Assembly: GCA_000402835.1 (NCBI GenBank)
Contig: AQRZ01000030.1
Coordinates: 3,288 to 14,295, forward strand
Source of the DNA: Synergistetes bacterium JGI 0000079-D21
Lineage (GTDB): Bacteria; Synergistota; Synergistia; Synergistales; 79-D21
Direction: 5' to 3'
DNA length: 11,008 bases
In this document: positions 6,716 to 11,008 of the stretch, piece after piece
How positions within the stretch are numbered: position 1 is the first letter of the stretch
How the letters are laid out: each line of letters starts with the position of its first letter
Position numbers and translations under genes: made by a program
Notes under the pieces: generated by a model
What the model was told of the DNA's origin: nothing
The model's database searches: none
The model's input: the letters and a program-made list of their open reading frames with translations, nothing else

Positions 6716-8002
6716 TCAGGATCGCCTAGCGGCGACCTGTTGCTCTCGCTCGAAAATCAGCCGACACATTGTTTCATCAGCCTTTCCCAGCCCTTCACGG
6801 GCCATGCGCCCCATCAGGCGAATCGTCTCGTTGGCCGTTGCGCAGACGAACCCGTCCCCGCCTCGAATCGCCGAACCCTGCATCGCCAGGTAGGCGGACT
6901 CGATCGCCGCCCCGGCCGCCACGGAGAGTTTTAGCGCGCAACCGTGCTTGGCCCCGTCGCACAGAACCCCCAAAGTGCTCCCGACCACGTTACGGATCGC
7001 CCCGTCGGCCTGTTTTGCCGTTCCCCCAAGAAGCAGAACCATGCCCCCCGCGATCCCGATGCTGGAAGCGATGGCACAGGCACAAAAAGCCGAATAGCGG
7101 CCAATGTAGCTCTTGATCTGAATCGTCAGGAGGAAGCTGAGTGCGATCGCCCGGAGCATCCGGTCCTCGTCGGCCCCCAGTTCCCAGGCCATGACGGTTA
7201 GCGGTACCGAAGCCGTAATCCCCACGTTCCCGCTAGTGGCGCAGCTCATGGCGGGCAGGCTTTCGCCCGACATCCGGGCATCGGCCGCGGAGGCCGCCAT
7301 GCTCTTGGCCTTCTGGATCGCCCCCAAGGAGGGGATCCCCGAAAAGCCGCTCCCGAAGTTTTCCCCTATCCCTTCCTGGAGCCCCTGCTCCGCCAGCGCC
7401 ATGTTCAGGGTCACGGCCTCCCGCAGGAACAAAAGGTTGTCGATCGGCTCCTTCACCGCAAAGTCCCAGAGATCCTCCAGCCCGTAGGACCGGATCGGGT
7501 CTTTGGTCTCGTCGGTGACTTCCCTGAATCCCGAGGGGTAAGCGCCGCGGACCAGTTTTCCGTCCAGTTCCACGAAGATGACCTGGTCGTGCTTCTTGGC
7601 CACGAGGGCGTGCCCCGTGCCGCGGTCGCTTTCCACCCAGGTTTCGATGTAAAGCCCGACCCCGTCGAAGTCCCACTTTATGTCGACGCTCACCGAGGGG
7701 AGCAGGGCCCGTGCCCTTTCCGCGTCGGCAGGCTTGACCTTCTTCAGGACCTCCAGGCCCGCCTCCGACACACCCGCGACGGCCCCTAGGGCCGAGGCGA
7801 TGGGGATGCCCCTTAAGTCGATCCCGGGGATACCGACCGCGCAGTTCTTCACGTAGGTATCCTTGTCCATCAGGACCCGGACCTTTTTCGGGATCCCGCC
7901 CACCGCGTCCTTCGCCACCGCCACAGCAAAGGCGACCGCCACCGGCCCCGTACAGCCCAGGGCAGGCTTGACCTCGGAACGCAGGATTTCCAAAAGACTC
8001 AT
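6716..8002 (-). CDS. L-cysteine desulfidase / YhaM (CyuA, UPF0597) family protein
   Basis: This 428-residue protein is related to the serine dehydratase alpha domain. Characterised members (archaeal CdsB, E. coli CyuA/YhaM) break L-cysteine into pyruvate, sulfide and ammonia with a [4Fe-4S] cluster. Landmarks are VKPALGCTGP near the N-terminus (Cys17), ADARMSGESLPAMS (240-253), SGNVGITASVP, the Cys-rich SAFCACA (Cys307, Cys309) and LCDGAKHGCALK (Cys348, Cys355). The spacing of the last Cys residues fits the cluster ligands I recall for CdsB. The usual GCTEP reads GCTGP, so Glu is replaced by Gly19. The frame opens with a GTG at 8014, but that codon directly abuts the AAGGAGG, so the ATG at 8002, 12 nt beyond it, is preferred. 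It lies between dctM and dctP, so it is probably a first catabolic step for the imported compound; cysteine is only one candidate. Confidence 0.85.
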   Translation of the reverse strand: MSLLEILRSEVKPALGCTGPVAVAFAVAVAKDAVGGIPKKVRVLMDKDTYVKNCAVGIPGIDLRGIPIASALGAVAGVSEAGLEVLKKVKPADAERARALLPSVSVDIKWDFDGVGLYIETWVESDRGTGHALVAKKHDQVIFVELDGKLVRGAYPSGFREVTDETKDPIRSYGLEDLWDFAVKEPIDNLLFLREAVTLNMALAEQGLQEGIGENFGSGFSGIPSLGAIQKAKSMAASAADARMSGESLPAMSCATSGNVGITASVPLTVMAWELGADEDRMLRAIALSFLLTIQIKSYIGRYSAFCACAIASSIGIAGGMVLLLGGTAKQADGAIRNVVGSTLGVLCDGAKHGCALKLSVAAGAAIESAYLAMQGSAIRGGDGFVCATANETIRLMGRMAREGLGKADETMCRLIFEREQQVAARRS

Positions 8003-8057
8003 CGTTTTATTCACCCTCCTTCTTCATCTTCATTAGATTCATTCCGAAGAATCGCGC

Positions 8058-9362
8058 CTACACGTACCCCAGCAGCTTCGGCAGCCAGAGCGAAAGCGGA
8101 GGCCAGTACGTGGTCACCAACATCACCGGGATATAACCAGCCAGGAGGATGCCCACGTTGGGCAGCATGTCCATGAACTCCACCCTGCCGATCCGCATGC
8201 CCAGGTAGAGGAGACTCGCGTAGGGCGGCGTGATCGAGCCGATCGCCATGTTCGTGACGAACATCGCCGCGTAATGAATCGGGTTCATCCCGATCGCCTG
8301 CGTCAGGGGGAGAAGCAGCGGGGCCACCAGGATGATCCCGGTCGTGTCGTTGACGATCATGCCGACGAACAGCAGGATGAGGTTGATCATCAGCAGGATG
8401 AGGGTCTTGTTCTGGGTGATGCTGAAAACGGCCGAAACGATATGTTGGGGGACCTGGAGCACGACGTAGGTCTGGCTCAGCATCATGCTGCACATGATCA
8501 TGACCATGATCGTGCCGGTGGAAACAGCCGCGTTCCTTGAAATGTCGCAAAAACTCTTCAAGGACAGCCCCCTGTAAACGAAGAACCCGACGGGGATGGA
8601 GTAGATGACGGCCACGGCTGCGGCTTCGGTCGGGGTCATGGCGCCGCCGTAAATGCCGCCGAGGATGATGACGGGCATCAAGAGGGCAGGCAGCGCGCTC
8701 CAGCCCTTGGAAAAGATCTGGCGCCGCTTTTCCTTGCCCGTGATCGGCGGAAGGATGACAAGAGGGAACTTGCGGACCATGAATCGGTTGATCGCGCAGA
8801 AGATCGCCACGGTCAAAAGACCCGGGCCAACGGTGGACAGAAAGCCTGCCAGAACACTCGTCCCCGTCACGTAACCGAAGATAATCATTGGGGTGCTCGG
8901 GGGGATGAGCACTCCAAGAACCGAAGAAACCGTCACCAGAGCGGTCGCGAAGGGCCTGGGGTAGCCGCGCTTTTCCATCTCGGGGATGAGGATGTTACCG
9001 GTCGCCGCAACACCCGTGAAGGCACTCCCGGAGATCGCCCCGATTATGGCGGAAGCCACCGTCGAAACGTAGCCGAGCCCTCCCTTGACCCGGCCGACGA
9101 AGATGTCGACGAACTCCAGCAGCCGTTTGGCGATGCCACTGTCGCTCATGAGGCCACCAGCGTAGATGAACAGGGGGATGCAGAGCAGGGCCGGGCTCAG
9201 TATCTGCTGGAGGCCCCACATCATCATGCCCTTCATGGAAACTTCGCCGACCAGGATCATGAACAGGAGAGCCCCGCTGAAGCAGAAGGCAATGGGGACG
9301 CCGACGGAAAGGAGGATCATCAAGATCCCGAGAGAAATCGCGGAAAGGGTTACGCCGTCCAT
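8058..9362 (-). CDS. dctM: TRAP transporter large permease subunit
   Basis: This is the transport channel of the TRAP system in the inner membrane. It has 434 residues and about a dozen hydrophobic segments, the normal size for DctM. Conserved motifs are IPLFIYAGGLM, GAISGSAFTGVAATGNILIPEM, GVLIPPSTPMIIFG, GGIYGGAMTPTEAAAVAV, VGMIVNDTTGIILVAPLLLP and GSITPPYASLLY. The start is well supported: AGGAGG lies 10 nt before the ATG, inside the end of dctQ, whose stop codon is 2 nt away, so the two are translated together. A 55-nt gap separates it from the cyuA-like gene. Confidence 0.95.
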   Translation of the reverse strand: MDGVTLSAISLGILMILLSVGVPIAFCFSGALLFMILVGEVSMKGMMMWGLQQILSPALLCIPLFIYAGGLMSDSGIAKRLLEFVDIFVGRVKGGLGYVSTVASAIIGAISGSAFTGVAATGNILIPEMEKRGYPRPFATALVTVSSVLGVLIPPSTPMIIFGYVTGTSVLAGFLSTVGPGLLTVAIFCAINRFMVRKFPLVILPPITGKEKRRQIFSKGWSALPALLMPVIILGGIYGGAMTPTEAAAVAVIYSIPVGFFVYRGLSLKSFCDISRNAAVSTGTIMVMIMCSMMLSQTYVVLQVPQHIVSAVFSITQNKTLILLMINLILLFVGMIVNDTTGIILVAPLLLPLTQAIGMNPIHYAAMFVTNMAIGSITPPYASLLYLGMRIGRVEFMDMLPNVGILLAGYIPVMLVTTYWPPLSLWLPKLLGYV

Positions 9363-9364
9363 AG

Positions 9365-9901
9365 TCAGATTTCCTCCTCGATCGCCTTGGCCAGGGGTAG
9401 TTCTGCGCCCTTGTAAAGCGAGACGTAGTCGACGATCTCAACTATCGTGTAGAAAAGCATCAGGGCAAAGCAAACGAAGACCGCACCCTCGGCAAGCGTC
9501 CAGCGGATGAAGAGCGTGTCGGTCTCCTTCTCGACCCGTAGGGAATACTTGAGCAGGTCGTACCCCCAGTAGGTCAGCCACATGAGGATCGGGGTCGTGA
9601 CGACGGCCGCGAAGGCCCGCAGGAGGTACACTTTCTTTCTGTCCTTGATGAAGATCTCCAGCACCCTCGCATAAAGCTGGGTCTTCTCGGAAGAGGCATA
9701 GACGGCGGCGAAGAGGTAGAGCCACGTGGACGGGAAATAACAAAGTTCCTCGATGCCCATAAGGGGGGCACGGAAGACGTAGCGAAGGAGGACCTGCACG
9801 AACACCAAAACTGAAAGAGCCAGGAGGTTTAGCAAAATAAAAACGCCAATAATCTTATCTAGCCAATAAACGGACCTTCGGAACAAGCTTAGTTGCTGCA
9901 A
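9365..9901 (-). CDS. dctQ: TRAP transporter small permease subunit
   Basis: This is the small membrane subunit that pairs with DctM. From the chosen start it has 178 residues and four hydrophobic segments (about 15-38, 54-71, 93-116 and 135-158). The family landmarks are a WLDK-type amphipathic start, VQVLLRYVFRAP, and GIEELCYF after the first segment. The start is uncertain. A TTG at 9901 has GGGGGGA 5 nt upstream and gives the usual DctQ N-terminus and length. An ATG at 9973 would add 24 residues without a clear SD. The frame stays open to a TTG at 10084, which would give 239 residues, long for DctQ and overlapping a possible promoter. It is the first gene of the operon and is divergent from the regulator gene. 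Confidence 0.88.
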   Translation of the reverse strand: MQQLSLFRRSVYWLDKIIGVFILLNLLALSVLVFVQVLLRYVFRAPLMGIEELCYFPSTWLYLFAAVYASSEKTQLYARVLEIFIKDRKKVYLLRAFAAVVTTPILMWLTYWGYDLLKYSLRVEKETDTLFIRWTLAEGAVFVCFALMLFYTIVEIVDYVSLYKGAELPLAKAIEEEI

Positions 9902-10040
9902 GCGAATCCCCCCAGTTTCAATAAACACTTCTAGATGTTTTTCTAAAGTCCAGGACTGCCTGCCGTAAATCATTTTACTTACATTACGCCCCATACCTCC
10001 CATTCGAATAAAGTTGTGATACAATAAACTAAGACGTTTT

Positions 10041-10067
10041 TTGTAGGACAGCCCTACCGTACTACAA
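10041..10067. promoter_or_regulatory. Candidate operator: 27-bp inverted repeat
   Basis: The outer arms are TTGTAG (10041-10046) and CTACAA (10062-10067), a perfect 6-bp inverted repeat. Inside it, GTAGG (10043-10047) and CCTAC (10053-10057) form a second, 15-bp inverted repeat that shares the left arm. Three similar half-sites in 27 bp, overlapping the predicted -10 of the operon promoter, suit binding by a dimeric FadR-type repressor. Function is inferred from position and symmetry only. Confidence 0.4.
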
Positions 10068-10084
10068 TTAGGGCTTCTCGTCAA
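10056..10084 (-). promoter_or_regulatory. Possible promoter of the catabolic operon
   Basis: On the minus strand TTGACG (10084-10079) matches the -35 consensus at five of six bases. Seventeen nt later stands TACGGT (10061-10056), a poor -10 with three of six matches. A weak -10 would suit an activated promoter or one whose real -10 I have not recognised. It overlaps the 27-bp inverted repeat. Confidence 0.3.
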
Positions 10085-10150
10085 TAACCATTTGGGGGTG
10101 CAAATTCTGCAACGATGTTTTAAACTTCAGTATTATCAGGGGATCTATGT

Positions 10151-10180
10151 TTGAGTTATCAGGGCAGGGATTCCGATAAT
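10151..10180 (+). promoter_or_regulatory. Probable promoter of the GntR-type regulator gene
   Basis: TTGAGT (10151-10156, four of six -35 bases) is followed after 18 nt by GATAAT (10175-10180, five of six -10 bases). Transcription would start near 10187, leaving a short leader that includes AAGGAG (10197-10202), 10 nt before the ATG. The -35 overlaps one copy of a TTATCAGGG repeat, which could allow self-regulation. Confidence 0.55.
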
Positions 10181-10212
10181 GTTAAACTTGAATTATAAGG
10201 AGAAATGCATAC

Positions 10213-10911
10213 ATGTTGAAACCCGCAAACAAATCCACTCTACATAAGGACATCATGGAGCAGATGCTTCAGGCAATAAGAGACAAACACTGGGTCCCCG
10301 GAGAGAAACTCCCGGGAGAAAAAGCGCTTGCTTCAACTTTTGGCGTGAGCCGAAACTGCATACGGGAGGTTTTGAAGGCACTTGAGCATGCGGGGATCCT
10401 GGAGGCGAAGCCGGGCCAAGGCACATTTCTCTCAAGGAATGCCGGTAAGCTCTCCGAAGGAGCAGACGTGGCCACAGCGATTTTTGAGAATTCTTCTTAT
10501 AACGAACTCATGGAAATTAGGCGACTTCTCGAAGGGCAGGCTGCCTACAACGCCGCAGAGCGGGTAACCCTGAAAGATATTGAAAAATTAGAGTACATCC
10601 TGAGGGGAGAGGAGCGAGGAGAAACACTGGATTTCATCCATGATCGGTTCCATGAAGCCGTCGTTGAACTCTCAGGGAACCGTCTCTTAGGTAGATTGCT
10701 TGAATTCCTGAAAAACGAGATTCAGGCCCAACGACAGTTCCACTATGCCATATTGCCCACCGAGGACCGTCTGGAACATTGGAAAGTTTTAGAAGCGATA
10801 AAGACTCGAGAGCCTGGCAAGGCCTGGAAAGCCATGCTCAACCACGTCGACTACTTCTGGAGAAAAATGCCTCAAGTTAAGAGCAACACCCCAAAAGACA
10901 AAGGTGATTAG
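10213..10911 (+). CDS. GntR-family transcriptional regulator, FadR/FCD type
   Basis: This 232-residue DNA-binding regulator probably controls the divergent operon. The N-terminal winged helix spans about residues 8-76, with PGEKLPGEKALASTFGVSR as helix-turn-helix lead-in and AGILEAKPGQGTFLS as wing. The C-terminal all-helical FCD domain, about 97-215, binds a metal and an organic-acid ligand in known members. The metal site normally uses Asp, His, His, His with spacing near 4, 44 and 22. Here the matching positions are His143, His147, His189 and His211, so the Asp is replaced by His, with Asp144 next to it. The start is set by AAGGAG 10 nt upstream of the ATG. The last 97 nt of the window after this gene show no gene or clear terminator. 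Confidence 0.9.
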   Translation: MLKPANKSTLHKDIMEQMLQAIRDKHWVPGEKLPGEKALASTFGVSRNCIREVLKALEHAGILEAKPGQGTFLSRNAGKLSEGADVATAIFENSSYNELMEIRRLLEGQAAYNAAERVTLKDIEKLEYILRGEERGETLDFIHDRFHEAVVELSGNRLLGRLLEFLKNEIQAQRQFHYAILPTEDRLEHWKVLEAIKTREPGKAWKAMLNHVDYFWRKMPQVKSNTPKDKGD

Positions 10912-11008
10912 TCCCTATTTGGCACAAAGGGTACAAAGTCACAGACATACTGACCGAGAACAGGGAAGATATCCGTCCTTCGATTGTTGTATCGGAATTC
11001 CAGTTCCT

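Larger units (their letters stand above)
9902..10212. promoter_or_regulatory. Divergent control region between dctQ and the regulator gene
   Basis: This is a 311-nt AT-rich gap with no convincing gene, although the dctQ frame continues into it. It holds a good plus-strand promoter for the regulator, a weaker minus-strand promoter for the operon, a 27-bp inverted repeat, and two families of short repeats near the regulator's promoter. If the minus-strand promoter is right, the dctQ mRNA has a leader of roughly 150 nt. Confidence 0.6.

Noticed and set aside
8036..8053. Inverted repeat GATTC/GAATC between dctM and the cyuA-like gene as a terminator
   Set aside because: The stem is only 5 bp before a mismatch, and no T run follows on the minus strand.
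9902..10084. Extending dctQ to the TTG at 10084 (239 residues)
   Set aside because: This would make an unusually long N-terminus without family motifs, lacks an SD, and overlaps the best -35 candidate and the inverted repeat.
10912..11008. Possible second transposase remnant at the right edge: an 11-bp match GAATTCCAGTT to 206-216 in the ISL3 transposase
   Set aside because: The match is short, and the translation around it does not continue to resemble the transposase. The window ends too soon to decide.

Overview
The window is a catabolic locus of nine genes on the minus strand (about 10,080 down to 266), controlled by one divergent plus-strand GntR-type regulator. The tail of an ISL3-type insertion sequence lies at the left edge. 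Two TRAP membrane subunits, a TRAP binding protein with a Sec signal peptide, strong Shine-Dalgarno (SD) sequences and several oxygen-sensitive Fe-S lyase families point to an anaerobic or facultative, high-GC bacterium that ferments amino acids. Synergistota or a related clostridial/deltaproteobacterial group would fit, but this is inference from gene content; there is no rRNA or other phylogenetic marker here.

Layout, right to left in the direction of transcription: a FadR/FCD regulator (10213-10911, plus); a 311-nt AT-rich regulatory gap; dctQ and dctM; an L-cysteine desulfidase-family protein (CyuA/YhaM); the TRAP binding protein dctP, followed by a strong hairpin; an octopine/nopaline dehydrogenase-family enzyme; a split UxaA-family lyase (small SAF subunit plus large subunit); a fused iron-sulfur L-serine dehydratase-like protein; and an ornithine cyclodeaminase/mu-crystallin-family enzyme. 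The last stop codon lies 6 nt from the apparent end of the ISL3 element, which is convergent with the operon.

How it may work: the TRAP system imports a small organic acid or amino-acid-like anion. Two NAD(P)-dependent enzymes of imine/secondary-amine chemistry (opine dehydrogenase type and OCD type) and three lyase families (CyuA-like, UxaA-like, serine-dehydratase-like) could then degrade it to an oxoacid such as pyruvate plus ammonia. The regulator may sense the substrate. The substrate is not identifiable from sequence. Several of these enzymes lack residues that are well conserved in the named families: two beta-domain histidines in the serine dehydratase, the Glu of GCTEP in the CyuA protein, the usual acidic motif in the OCD protein, and the Asp metal ligand in the regulator. 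The locus may therefore act on a compound other than the textbook substrates. This is the most interesting point in the window.
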